DNA from: Trichoplax adhaerens
Lineage: Eukaryota > Placozoa > Uniplacotomia > Trichoplacea > Trichoplacidae
Direction of reading: 5' to 3'
DNA length: 64,000 bases
Assembly: GCF_000150275.1 (NCBI RefSeq)
Contig: NW_002060951.1
Coordinates: forward strand, 1,374,297 to 1,438,296
The translations under genes and the position numbers were made by a program. Under the pieces are notes generated by a model. That model did no database searches. It was not told the DNA's origin and worked only from the letters and a program-made list of their open reading frames with translations. Position 1 is the stretch's first letter; every line of letters starts with the position of its first letter. Shown in pieces: positions 14,701-27,400 of the stretch.

Positions 14701-17242
14701 TAATATTGGCTAATCATGTTGATATTTTTAGTATTGTCTTATAGAAATTTAGTATGCTATTACATATATATAGGAGGAAATGATTGATGGTTTTTAACTT
14801 ACTATAAGTGTATTCTTAATTTATAGCCACTTTTTGGTGAAGATATTGATCCTGAAGATTTAGATTCTGGAGAGTCAAAAGATGTTACCATCGAAACGAA
14901 GGAAAAAGGGGATAACTCAGGAGAGACATCTACAACGACAAAAGTTACTTACAGCAATTATCGTACTTTTACCTTTCGTGAGCCTCAAAATGTAAGTTTT
15001 AATCTATATATTGTAGCATTCGATTGGAGTTCTAAAATAATTAATTAATTATTACTGGATGGAGTTCGCTATTGCATTATTTTCAATCATTGCATGGTTG
15101 GCTAATAAATCACGGTATTCGTTTAAAATGGCGAGAAAAACTCTTATTTTTGCTGCTCTATTTTCTAGAAATCTTTCAAAATCAAGATACCATCTATTGC
15201 TTACTTTAGTGTTTACATTTATAATAAAGAGCAAGAAAGGCAACAAAGCAAAAAGAAGACTAAAGTTTTTACAAAATCATCTTCCCTTCTTGATCTACGT
15301 AAAGGTAGTCTAGGTTTACTATTTAAATTTCAGCCGTTGTTATGCCAATATAAGTGATAGATTTAACTTTCATTCAAATGTAACTGTCTTTTCCTCTCGC
15401 AAATACTTGAACTGGGTTAATTGCTATTGCATAGTCGTACCAAGTACACAGAGAGGAAGTTTTATGGTACCCAATTCGTCTTGGAATGGCAACTCCATTC
15501 CTTTAATAGATAGTAATGGACATTTACCTGGTAGCACAGGTAATCGACTAACTGTGCCTAATTTTAATCGTGAAGTTCTATCAAGAAGTCGGCAAGATCT
15601 GCGAGCGAAAAATAACAAGAACACAGGAGAAGAAATGGATATTCGTAAGTATGATAAAACACCTTAGTGATTAAGCTATAAATTGTATTTTTACTCTCTG
15701 TATTTAGCTAGTCTTAGCGATGAACTTCGCTTCGATGGTAACTTAATTAGAGCTTATATTGTTGATGCATTCTATTTTAGATGAGTCGGTAGCCAGTAAT
15801 AGGAAGACCCCAATCCTCAGATTGCAAATGACCAATGAATCACTCGCTGTTCACTATCCATTAACCGATACTATTTTACTTCTCCTTTGCCAACTACTTC
15901 AACCTCATGATTCTGTTTTCTGTGTTAGCACAGTTCAACAAGCATTACTCTCCTTTTTTGGTAAAAATATTGAAAAGTAAGGGCATTAAACATGATTTGA
16001 GAGTTCGAAATTATCCAACACATGTTTCCATTCCGGATTTGAGTCGACTGTTTTCTTCTTACTTTGAATCAAATTGATTTTCATGTTTAATCTATTACAT
16101 AATCATATAATTGATCAGCTAATCCATTACTGATAGAAGTAATATTGATAGGTAATAAAATTTATAAATATTTTTTTCTTGTACGCGTATTAGCGTGATA
16201 TCTAGTGGAATTAAGGAATTTCTACGCAACTTTGGTTGGGACTACTATTTTAACTATCTTCATACATTTTTATGGCCAGAAGGCATTTGGCTAGCCAATG
16301 CATCATCTAATTCAACTATAGATGATGAAGGAGAGATTAGGAGAAATGCTGAAGAATGGATGACGAAAGGGTGTAATTGTGAGCTAAAATTGTTTATAGC
16401 AGTTAAAATATTTAACTAGTCCGATTGGAAGCTAGAGTTTTCTATCTTACTTATTTAGATTAATGAATTATCTTTTTTTTGATGCCTATTAGCTAAGATG
16501 ATTAAGAGATATTTTATTCTGTTGAAACTTTGAATATTTTTATGCATGGTATAGAAATCCATTAAATATTTCAACTTGACATGGCATACCGAAAATCAGT
16601 TTTTATCTGATATAGTGCATGACATGATGCTTATCTTATCAATAATATCTTAGTCCATATTCCATTCCGTAAATGTTTTAATAACTTTACTTTCATTGTA
16701 ATTTTATTTTAAACTGTACATTTAGATATATCTTAATGTCATGGCTACTACCGTTAATAATTTTTCATATTTATTTTTAAATTATTCTTTAACACTACAT
16801 TACAGAGGCTATAGTCAGTAGCACAACTTTTGCTTTATTATTATTGTAAAAACTACGTTCTGATTAATAAGTACCCTAGATAAGGACTTTTATTTTATAA
16901 CCTGCAACTTTAACTATATCAACTATTCTATTCCAATTCTGATTTAGCATTATTCAGCTATTTACTCAATGAAGATCAAAGCCGGATAACGGCTGAAAAT
17001 ATTGTCCTCTGTTTTCAAAATAGAAAGATTAATAGGTTGGTAATATCCCAGTTATACTCTGATTACTTCTATAATGGCCATACGGAAAAAATTGTGATTC
17101 TTCCCCCTATTTACTTTGTAGATACGTCGTCTTAAAGTTACTGGATGCCATAATGTCCATGATTGTAACAGAAGCCGAAGATAAAGATTTTCAACGTCAT
17201 TTCTTAAATTTACAATTTCAATCCTTAAGGATTAAATATTAA
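8725..17242 (+). CDS. SNX19: SNX19-like sorting nexin (PXA + PX + nexin-C)
   Basis: Sorting nexins of this class bind phosphoinositides on endosomes or ER contact sites. Exon 1 (8725-10741) begins MKKKDSTHMFLSNEK, has a hydrophobic hairpin near residues 38-75, then a PXA domain with FISTWYKNLSQSDHFEKE and LFIQHLCGILTNHFHIYHE (about residues 125-310), then a long Ser/Asn-rich linker. Exons 11133-11275, 12122-12545, 12825-12922 and 13914-14000 build the PX domain (HHRFSEFFALNRRL; VIENRRDMLECYLK; VLISRPRLRNSVEFQQFM). Exons at 14827-14991, about 15240-15305, 15435-15644 and 15708-15737 form an acidic/basic linker. Exons 15781-15976, 16194-16378, about 16947-17033 and 17122-17242 give the nexin-C domain (YPLTDTILLLLCQLL; LHTFLWPEGIW; VVLKLLDAIMSMIV). 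Splice phases agree across these joins. No RGS domain lies between PXA and PX, which points to SNX19 over SNX13, SNX14 or SNX25. The protein is about 1,250 residues. One intron starts with GC (see findings). Confidence 0.86.
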
Positions 17243-18779
17243 TAGAGGGTTAGCATGAAAAGTTACCAAGTAGTAATGCAAGATGAGTACAATAGAGTAG
17301 TTAATAATTGGTACTATTGCTAAAGCTAGCTTGTAAGGATGATGATAATTTTAATTTGCTAGATTGTTGTAATACATACATACATAAATAATTTTTTAAT
17401 TCAATGGTGTTCGAGTTCATCTCTGTATACATATACGTCTGTTTATTATAGCGGTTAGCTCAATTTTAGGATTTTTCATCGATAATTTGCGCCGCTGTGT
17501 ATATAGAAATACTGTTAAAAAGATATCATAATGATTATGGCTTGCAATAGGATCTTTTTTCTCGTAATATAGTTTAAGGCAGATATATAAAGTATTTTTA
17601 TTAACGATGCAATCGTGTTAGTCTAGTAAACTTAATACTGTACTACTGTAAAATTTGATTGAAAGCTTGAATAAATAATTTTTGGTTTAGGGATTGTTTC
17701 ATTCTTCGTTTTATTGCTGAGTGCAAAAAAGGATTTACGTTCTTTTTGTGAAAGATTCTGGTATTAAAACAATCATTCGTTGCATATTAATGAAGCCACA
17801 GTAACATCCTAAAGCAAGAAATTGTATGGGTCATCAAGTTTAAGATCTTTGAAAGTTCAAATCCTGATTTCATCTCCAGCATACCTAAATTAGAACGTTG
17901 CTTATACTATTACTTTACATCCAATCACATGTTTATACTGAATTGCACGACAACTTTCTGACAATTTGGACTTGACATAAGGAAGGATCTTCAGGATCAT
18001 TTAAAAATTTTCTGTATCATTTGATAGTTGTTAAGTGAATTATTTACAGTCATACTTGATTGCATTCTATTATATCTCGAAGAACTAAAACTAAGGGTGA
18101 TAACTGATGTAGTTGAAAATATCCCTACACAATTTCGTAAATCGATTTATAAACGGGTTAGTATTTTAGGCGGTGGTATAACTAGTCTCATTCAGTCTAA
18201 TAAGGATAACGCACAGCCTCTGTTTTAGGTTATAATAGGCATAATAGGATAATGGAGTAATTTGGTTATTTATAGGTTAGTAAATAATCTTTCAATTTCA
18301 AGAAAAATTAACAATCACAGAAAGAAAATTTTCAATCAGTTTTAATTCGATTATCCTTTCCACTATATGTGTATTATTACAGCGTTCAATCATACGCTTA
18401 TTTACAGTAGTACTTGGTTTCCCTTGATGATATACAAAAAACTTTTAACAGGATATGTTTCGCAAAATTCCCTGCAAGCTATACAGTGTATGTATTATTT
18501 ATTTACAGTACAGGACCAGTATTCAATTATTCTTTACGACAGCTTTAGATAGAGCACAAATCGTAGCTTGTAAGTAAGCCTTTTCCACTATGATATTCAA
18601 AGATGGCTTGAGATCGTTTGGAGATAGGTATAGCTTATTTTACTTTTGATTACATTGTCTTAGAATTTTAAAAAACTTTAAAAATTTCGATGGATTCCTG
18701 AAGATGAAGATAGGAAGCCAGAAAAATGATATCATTGAATCTCATGTTGACTTTATTGATTGCAGAATAACCGACGGTA
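17243..18779. other. gene-less interval downstream of SNX19
   Basis: About 1.5 kb of AT-rich DNA between convergent genes (SNX19 on + and ANKRD46 on -). Only short open frames (18028-18228, 18367-18552) without recognisable content. A stretch near 17850 vaguely resembles a tRNA B box but has no matching A box or acceptor stem. The right end runs into the ANKRD46-derived tandem repeat. Confidence 0.5.
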
Positions 18780-19765
18780 CTACTACGATAGGATAGATCG
18801 TATATACTAGCTCAAATATCGGTAAACTATAATAAAAGGCGGAAAAAGGAAATTATACAGTTAAGTCTGCTGCTGACTTGAATGATTATAGAACAATCTA
18901 CTATAATAACACAGTAGATCGTATTTACTAGACCAAATAGCGGTAATGCATGACCAAAAAGAGAAAAATGATACATCCAAATTTTGTGCAGACTTGATTT
19001 GATCGTAGAACAATCTTATACTTCGAGTATAATAGGTCAGATCATGTTTACTTGACCAAATAGCGGTAATAAAAGGTTCCCCAAATGGAAAATAATCTAG
19101 TTAAGGCGGCTGCTGAGTTGATGGATCGCAGAATAATTTAATTGATAATTTATCGTAGTATTAGGTCGCGCTTAACGAAAGCGATATACTGTAATTAAAT
19201 CTGGTGCTGACTTGATCATAGTAGAATAATCTACTATTACGAGTCTGAAAAGTTAGATCATGCTTACTAAGCCAAATATCAGCGATACAAGACCCTAAAA
19301 GAGAAAAAATGATCATAAAGTCTTGTGCTGACTTGATTCTATCGTCGATGTTAGATATTGTGGTATGATTCTGCTGTGCATTCTAATTTATCCGAATAGT
19401 CTACTACTAGCGAATAGGATAGATCGTGGTTACTAGGCCAAATAGTGGTAAGATATGTCCCCCAAATGAAGAAAATGCATAGTTAAGTCTAACTATGATC
19501 GATTAGATCATGCTAACTAAGGAAGAAAATGATATAGTTAAGTCTTGGGATGACTTGATTGATTGATTGTCGTATTCGCGCAATTTACTGCTATGATCGA
19601 CTAGATTGTGCTTGCTAGGCCGAAGAGTAGTGATAGAAGGTGCCGTAAAATGGAAGAAAATGATATATCAGTAATTAAGTCTTGTGATGACCTGATTGGC
19701 CGTTGAATAATCTACTACCATGATAGATGAGGTCGTGCTTACTTGGCCAAATACCAGTAATATAA
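18780..19765. repeat. degenerate ~120-bp tandem repeat derived from the ANKRD46 3-prime end
   Basis: Eight to nine diverged units recur roughly every 120 bp. Each carries a block like GATCGTGCTTACTAGGCCAA followed by a (G)CGGTAAT-type word, a purine-rich run, and a block like TTAAGTCTTGTGCTGACTTG. Block starts are near 18796, 18916, 19039, 19255, 19421, 19504, 19606 and 19731. The last unit overlaps the coding end of ANKRD46. Read on the minus strand, the units align with its last ~30 codons including the stop, so they look like decayed tandem copies of that segment. Confidence 0.75.
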
Positions 19766-20316
19766 TAAGCTAGATATAAAGAGAGAACAACAAGAAAGAG
19801 GAATATTGCTATTAACTTTGCTAAGCCAAAATGATGATAAACCGATTTAATGGTTGTAGAGATTGAAGTTAACACGCTAACTCGAGGTTGGTTTGTCCTA
19901 TTACGTAATTTAATCCATGATTGACCTTGTAATGCAGTAGCGATTTGTTCGTTTTGATATCCAGACAAGAAGTCGATGAGCTCCGATCGGCCACCAAGAC
20001 GGCGTACATAATCCACAGCTCGATCACCACGAAGATTGCGATGTTGAATATCAGCACCATGACTGCTTAAAAATTGTGCACTTTGTAGCTTGAGGGAGAA
20101 AAAGAGTGGAGAGTTACCTTGGTGATCTAAAGCCATGGGGTCTGCGCCATTCTCCAATAAACATTGGATTAGATCGAGGCGACCACGGCTAACTGCAATA
20201 TGTAAAGCAGTACGGCCATATTCGTCTTTTTCATTGATCTCTTGAGGATGGTTGGCAATTAATGAAGTAATCGTCTGGACTTGGATGCCTTCGTCTCGGA
20301 TTAATTCTGTTAACAT
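19675..20316 (-). CDS. ANKRD46: ANKRD46-like ankyrin repeat membrane protein
   Basis: An intronless 213-residue frame. Ankyrin repeats occupy about residues 30-118: DEYGRTALHIAVSRGRLDLI, then CLLENGADPMALDHQGNSPL, then SSHGADIQHRNLRGDRAVDY. After a polar linker comes one C-terminal transmembrane helix (AKLIAIFLFLVVLSLYLAYY, about residues 166-185) followed by ITGIWP. This layout, the length near 228 residues, and the helix-plus-(V/I)(S/T)G(V/I)xP ending match vertebrate ANKRD46, a poorly studied tail-anchored protein. The ATG at 20316 aligns with the expected N-terminal helix, with no need for an upstream exon. The tail (residues 184-213, TGIWPSKHDLIYHG onward) lies inside the neighbouring tandem repeat. 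The gene is divergent from CENPE across 1.1 kb that carries a GTAC-palindrome cluster. Confidence 0.86.
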   Translation of the reverse strand: MLTELIRDEGIQVQTITSLIANHPQEINEKDEYGRTALHIAVSRGRLDLIQCLLENGADPMALDHQGNSPLFFSLKLQSAQFLSSHGADIQHRNLRGDRAVDYVRRLGGRSELIDFLSGYQNEQIATALQGQSWIKLRNRTNQPRVSVLTSISTTIKSVYHHFGLAKLIAIFLFLVVLSLYLAYYITGIWPSKHDLIYHGSRLFNGQSGHHKT

Positions 20317-20824
20317 GTTGGAAATGTGGAAGGATAACTATTAGCATCTCCAGGGCTGGAACTGGAATTCTACCCCTGGGCTAGTTGCCACCCAGTGACT
20401 TTACCGTAGGTCGAGAGTTAACCCCGGTAAGTAGGCCACGTACCGCTGGCTACAACTATAGAACAGTATGGGTGTTTACGGATGTATTGGGCACTAGATA
20501 CTACTTTTGAGTCATAACAAGAGTGTCAGCGTATGGCAATTAACACCGGTCATTCTTCATACATTGTTTTTTCCTTAGCCTATAATGGCTATACTGAGTA
20601 GTGTATTGATTATCCATTGGAGGTAATCTTATAGCATATGCACCATGTTACAAGCGCATAGTCTTTGGATGCTAACTATGTAACGAAACATGACTCGGTG
20701 CACATTTGAAGTGTTTGCCACACTATACTCGTCAACATCTTCCAAATGTCGCTTATTTACGGACTATCAATGAATGGGTAAAACTAATATTAATCAAGCT
20801 TATCGATATTATGTAGCGATGGCA

Positions 20825-20943
20825 CAACACCGCCATTGCACCATACACTTCTATGGCTATGATGTAGCTATCTTTTATAATTAAGCCAGAAGGAGTTTTG
20901 GAATACTATCGAGAAGTGCAATGACAGCAATAATGGCGGTGTT
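20825..20943. repeat. short inverted-repeat hairpin (MITE-like remnant)
   Basis: The left arm at 20825-20853 (CAACACCGCCATTGCACC, then ACTTCT) is matched in reverse complement by the right arm at 20911-20943 (AGAAGTGCAATG, then AATGGCGGTGTT). The right arm has an extra ~8-10 bases. About 55 bp separate the arms. There is no coding capacity. It resembles a terminal-inverted-repeat hairpin or a small non-autonomous element, and no clear target-site duplication is visible. Confidence 0.45.
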
Positions 20944-21035
20944 ATACTATTGCGCAGATCGGTGACATTAATTTTAGATATATTTCACTTGTGTATATGA
21001 ATCTTGAGCAAAACTAATATCACATACTGGACGTA

Positions 21036-21112
21036 TAGTACTGTGTACTGTAGTTCATGATGATAAGTACAGTACTGGATGTACTGTACTGCACAGTATA
21101 AAGTACTGTAAC
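21036..21112. promoter_or_regulatory. GTAC-palindrome cluster between ANKRD46 and CENPE
   Basis: Repeated words ACTGTGTACTGTA, AAGTACAGTACTGG, ATGTACTGTACTG and AAGTACTGTA lie within 80 bp. A CCAAT word follows at about 21138. The cluster is about 315 bp upstream of the CENPE start and 720 bp upstream of the ANKRD46 start. Similar clusters sit in the three other divergent gaps of this window. A regulatory role is inferred from position only. Confidence 0.45.
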
Positions 21113-21426
21113 TGCCATACGCTGACGCTAGCTCCAGTAACCAATCAGATCGCGCCTTGACAAGATTTAAATTCAAACTTGATTAATTTACTGTACGAGT
21201 GATTGCGATCCAGTCATTAAAAACTTGAAATTGCTCAAGGTAAGGTAGAATATTATTTCTTGATGATCTTTATAGCCATCGTATTCTTGTCATATTGGCT
21301 TAGTACAGTAAACTAACGAGCCTGACACGGATTACATTGATTGTAGGTAGAAAGTATTTCTTGTCATCGTAACGTTAAAACATTTCAATCATTTCCAACT
21401 GGCTCAACTTGACTAGAAAACAAAAC

Positions 21427-24400
21427 ATGGATACCATTCATGTGGCTGTAAGAGCTCGGCCACTCATTAAAAGGTAAAGCCATCTTTTTTACTTATTCTA
21501 TGAACATCAGTAAATTCTTATTGCTATTTTTATCCTGAATACAAATATGCATAACTCACAGTAGGAAAGAATTCAATTATCAGACAGTTTCTACTGGCGA
21601 TGAGCATGTACTGCAGATGAAGTAAAATGATAAATGAAATTATTTTTTATTTTTTTTTGCCATAAACAAAATAGGGAGAAAGAAGCTTGCGGTAAAATTT
21701 ACTGGCATTCCAATGAAAACACCATTTATCAAACTGGGACGAATAATCGTCCGATACCGTCTGCAACGTTCTATTTTGGTAAAGGGACAATTCTCAACAT
21801 GTCTTACTCATTTCTAATTGTATATATTATTAGCAAATACTAGAATATTGCAACATATAGTAAATAGATAGTTGATCGTCAAGAAATATCAATCGAAAAA
21901 AGTATACAGTAGTTAGTTCAATTTTCGTAATAAAACTTGCGCTAAGCTACGTCTTTTTCGCTACACAAATAGCAAGGGCTTTATTTACTTCAAAAGGATA
22001 GCTCTGATGAAATAGTTGTACTTATTAATCATTGAAAAGTCATACAGTTAGTAACAGTAGCTTTCAGGATCGCTATTCGTAGCGATTGCCAATGCCGTCC
22101 GTCTCCAAAATAATGGTTACAGACCAATAGAGATGAACTAAAACTATAGCAGTAGTTTGTTTGATAATAATAGTTAAGCGTAGGCTTCGCCCATTGCCAA
22201 TGCCATCTATTTAAAGTTAATAACTAGAAAGTGACATCTATAACTAAGTAAATCCAATAGAGTATTAGTACTGTATACTATACAATCGATGGCAATAATT
22301 CATGCTACCCATTTAAAGTAAATAATACCTACATGGAAATTGATCCAATTACATCTGCCACCCATATTGATTCATCCTTTTCTTACCGTAGATCATGTCT
22401 TTGCTAACGAAAATGACAACAGCGATGTTTATCAAAAAGTCGCTAGTCCAATTGTTACAGCAGCCATGGAAGGATTCAATGGTATGTCTAACATAGTGAA
22501 AATGCAATTAAATTATCTACTATTGGACACTTACTAGCGTACGAAGACAAAAAGTTCTAATTATTCGATTTCTGTAAAACATGTATTCGCTATACCCATT
22601 CTCAATAGAGTTGACCCTAGCGATTAATCTATAATATCGTACATCTATTTCTACATCAAGGTACCATCTTCGCTTATGGCCAGACGTCATCTGGTAAAAC
22701 CCATACGATGATGGGCAACCATAATGATCCCGGTGTTATTCCATTAGCTGTTAACGAAATATTTCGTTACATCAATCAGGTAGTTTGTGTTCAGATGTAA
22801 ATATTGTAATACTTCCGACTCTAATTTGGATAGTGATTCAATTGCTGAAAATCGTTTTCGTATATCTTCAGTATAAATGTACATAATGCTTATCTTCTAT
22901 TATTTTAGAAACCAAATCGGGAATTTCTACTAAGAGTTTCCTACATGGAAATTTATAACGAGGTATGATATGTCAATGTGACTTCAGTAGCTAACCATAG
23001 CAATTATTATCAACGACTTAATGTATGGAATAAAAAAATAAATCGAATTTAGGTTATTACTGATTTACTAAATCCGTCCAATACTAACCTGAAAATTCAT
23101 GAGAATCAAAAGGTTTGCCCTGGAACTATTATACAATTTTTTACGCCAGTCTACAAAAACATGTTATTCTTTGTTTTCATCTTAATTACTATTGGATTTC
23201 GTAAGTAGCTCTTTTAAATCATACTTTAACTATTTTATAATTCAGAAAGAGGTCTATGTTGGAAGCTTAACGGAGAATATCGTCAATTCACCGAGTCAAA
23301 TTCTAACTATTATGACTCAAGGAGAAAGTTAGTTGTAATTCTATGAAGTAGATAATAATATAACATATATAAAAGCTATTGGTAATCATTATATGGATAA
23401 TTTTTAATGCCCATAAATGAACCTTGACTAATTTTTTTATTTCGATGCATTTCATTATAGCTCATCGTCATACCGGTGGAACAAATATGAATGAAAGAAG
23501 TAGTCGATCACATACTATATTTAGAATGGTTAGCGTTATGATAGTAACTTTTTCTCATAGGTATAGCTGAATTATTCATATTATTATTGGGACATATATT
23601 CTGTAGATTATCGAAAGTCGCGAACAAAACCAAGATCAGAATGAAGCTGATCAAGACACTGCTGTTAAAGTTTCAGCACTGGTTAGTTATTGTCATTAGG
23701 AAGTTATGGCTTTTCCCAATTTTATAGCTAAGAATGGAATAATAATATCAGAAAAATTTGATCCGTTTTACTTATGTGATTATTTGTACTGTACTACATA
23801 CGCATATACATGTATTAGTAATTTATTTTGATTTTATTAAAGTCATACATACAAGTATAGCTATTGATAACTTGATTCTAAAACAAAATATAACAGAATA
23901 TATTGATGATACTTAAGTGAATCATACTAACTATTATTATCTATTTTTCAGAATCTGGTAGACTTAGCTGGATCAGAGCGCGTATCTCAAACTGGTTCAG
24001 AGGGTAACTTAATTATAAATAAAAAATATATGTAATTGTAGCGTAGATAATTTTTTTGACGATTGTACTTGTTTAATGCCTCATGAAAAAAAGTTACTTT
24101 CTACTTTATTGATTGCCTAAAAAATTTAATTTTTATGCGATAGGAATAAGATTAAAAGAAGGTGGCTTTATTAATAAGAGCTTATTAACATTGGGAAGTG
24201 TTATCGCAAAACTTAGTGAAGGCGAAGGGTAATTATGACATGCCTACTTAGAAATCTAACTAAATTTAATTATAAAAATTCTTCCTTTTTAAAATATTTC
24301 TCTATCCATTTTTTTCTATTTTGTATTAGAAATTTTATCCCATTCAGAGATTCTAAATTGACGAGAATACTTCAATCATCTCTTGGCGGCAATGCTTTAA

Positions 24401-27400
24401 CTGCAATAATATGTACGGTAACGCCAGTATCATTAGATGAAACGTCGAGTACCTTGAAATTTGCTAGTCGAGCTAAGAAAATCAAGAATAAACCAGAAGT
24501 AAATGAAGTTGTCGATGATGAAACACTTATGCGAAGATATCGTAAAGAGATTAAACGACTTCAACGTCAATTAGCAAGAGTAAGTTGCAACCTCTGCAGC
24601 ATGGAATATACCGTTACTGCCCCAATATTGCGTTTGATAATCATAATTTCTAGCTATATTAGCATAGATAGTAATCGCCACTACTTTATATCATTGATGT
24701 TTATAGAAAACAGATACTTTTGATGATATAGAAGAATTAAAAATGGAGAATGCATTGATGAAGGAAAAGATGCAAAATTTATCAAAACTGATTTACTCTT
24801 CTTCGTCTTCCTCTTCGCCCAATCAAAGGAAGATTAAGGTAACCTGTTTTAAATATAACATAAACTAAGAAGATAAGCAAGAGATTGATATGTTAATGAA
24901 ATTTTAATTTAATTGGCAATGCGCTTATATTTATTTCTCATTTCGGCATTACCGCCATTAAACCATAACTAACTAAGACCTCCTGATTGTAACTTTTAGA
25001 GATCTTCACGTCGAGAAACTTGGTGTCCTGGACACCTTAAAGTGCCATTGCTAAGCAATATTCTTGAATTAAGCAGTGATCAAGTATATCAAGATGATGG
25101 AAATTCAATGTCAGATGAGGAAGCTGTAGAATCTTGTAACAAAGCAACAAAGAGAGCACGTTTTTCTACTGAGCTAACAGAGACAAGCTCAGAATTACGA
25201 GCTGGGAGCGAATTAATTGAACTCGAGATGAGCGAAGGAGATCTTAGCCAGACAAATGGCAATATTTATGTAAGAGGATTAGAGAAAATTTTTTTAATAT
25301 ATTACGCTACGATGATGAAATAAATTCGCATAAGCAAATGAATTAATCCATAGCAATATGATATTTATATCAATAGGTAAATACACGCCGTCGCTCGAAA
25401 ATAGAAAACAATGATGTACGTTAATTGATGCTTATATTATGAAGCTTAGACGGTTGTATAAAAGTAGTGTTAATCGACAGATAATCATAAATTTTTTACA
25501 GATCAATAGTTTGCAACGAGAAAATGAACAGCTTCATCAGATTATTGAACAGATGCAACTTAAAAATGATTTGCTTAATCGCAATGAAGAGGTATGATGA
25601 TGGGCACTTATGCCATATTAGAAACCTGTAAAAGGATAAATAGATTATTAATTTGTGGATGTTTATTAATTTTGTAGGCAAATGATTTACTGATGGAAAA
25701 CGAAGAACTTTGTCGTGTCATTGAACAGATACAAAATAAAAATGGTTCCCCAGAACAAAGTATTTATCAAGACCTATTGCACATTAGAAATGAAAGTGAT
25801 CAATTAAATTGTCGAGCTGAAGATCGAAATATTCAATGTCAGTTGAAATTGGATTCATTAGAGACGAGAGGACTTGAAATTCAACAAGTTATTGATAATT
25901 TTAAGGCTGAGTTACTGCGGCTAAAAGAATCAGAATTGGATGATATAGACGATTTCGCTGATGAAAATCAATATTATACGCTGATTGGTGTCGAGGCTGC
26001 AATGCAATCATTAAGCGATCAACTCTACGAATATTCTCAATTAGCGGAAATATTGAAATTAGAACTGAATGCGAAAGAGTGCATTATTTCTAATTTACGT
26101 GAGTTTAAACGTGATGCTACGGTTCTTTTACGTGATCAAGAAGAAAAGTTGAACAAAACGCAAGAAAGTCATCAAGAATTTCAACAGCATCAGTCAGCTA
26201 GAGATGACTTAGAACAATGCTTGAGTAAATTACAAAAACAACTGCAACAATCAGAAGATGCCAAGTATGCTTTGGAACGTGAACATTCTGATTATATAAC
26301 TACCTTGATGACGGAGAAAGATAGCTTAAAAGAAGAATATTCGACATTACACAAGCAATATACCGAAGATAAGTCTCAATTTGAATCAAAATTGACAGAA
26401 ATTTCAAGTGACAAAGAACATCTGGAAAGAGAGATTCGAGATCTTTCTGATACATTAGATCAGAAAGAATGTGAATACTTGGTCAATATTGCTATTTATG
26501 AGAAACAGTTAACAGAAATAATGACGGACAAGATGCAATTAGAAGAGAAATTAAGTAATATTGAAAAAGAGGCATTACAAGAACATTTCAAAGAACAATT
26601 GCATCAGGCAAATGAAGCAGTAGATGCCTTAACTAAAGAATTAAGTGAAATAAAGCAAAAACTAGATGATGAGAAGAATACTTGTCAAGAAATTCAAAGC
26701 AAATATGATGATTTGCTGAAGAGTTATGATGACGACAAGAATAATAAGGGAACTGATGAGGTAGATCAGTTAAAGGCCACTATTGAATCATTAACACAAA
26801 ATCTTGATAAACTGCACAATCATAATAAAGTTACTCTAATGGAAAAAGAACAATTAATTCATGATATTGAGTCATTAAAACAAGACTTGTTACAATTAAA
26901 AGAAGAAAATATTCAAACGGAAGAAAAGTTAAAAGCTATGGAAGTTCACGATAAGGATATTAATTTGCAAGATAACGATAATTCTTATCAAAAGTTAAGT
27001 GCTGCTATGGAATTGTTAAAGCAAGAAGTGAGTGCGGCTCAAGATAAGATCTCAAACTTGGAATTCCAAACAACGACTCTAGAGGAAGAAAAGAGTCATT
27101 TACTCAATCAATTTGATGTTGAAAAAAATAATCTAAAGATGGATAATACAGCATTAAAGCAACAATTATTTAAGCTTAAAGAAAGTAACAAGATGCTCCA
27201 TCATCAATTGGATGTTATGGAAGAAGAGAACAACTACCATGAAGAATCTACATCAACTGTGATTGCGACATTGCAGGATGATATTCGAAAGCTGACAGAG
27301 CAAAATGCTTTTGTGACAGAACGTAAGAAGGTGTTAGAAGTTGAGCTAAAACAAACAGATGATAACAATACCGAATTACAAGAACAGTGCGAGTTACTCT

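Noticed and set aside
17800-17885. tRNA-like B box (AGTTCAAATCC)
   Set aside because: No A box at the right distance and the flanks cannot form an acceptor stem.
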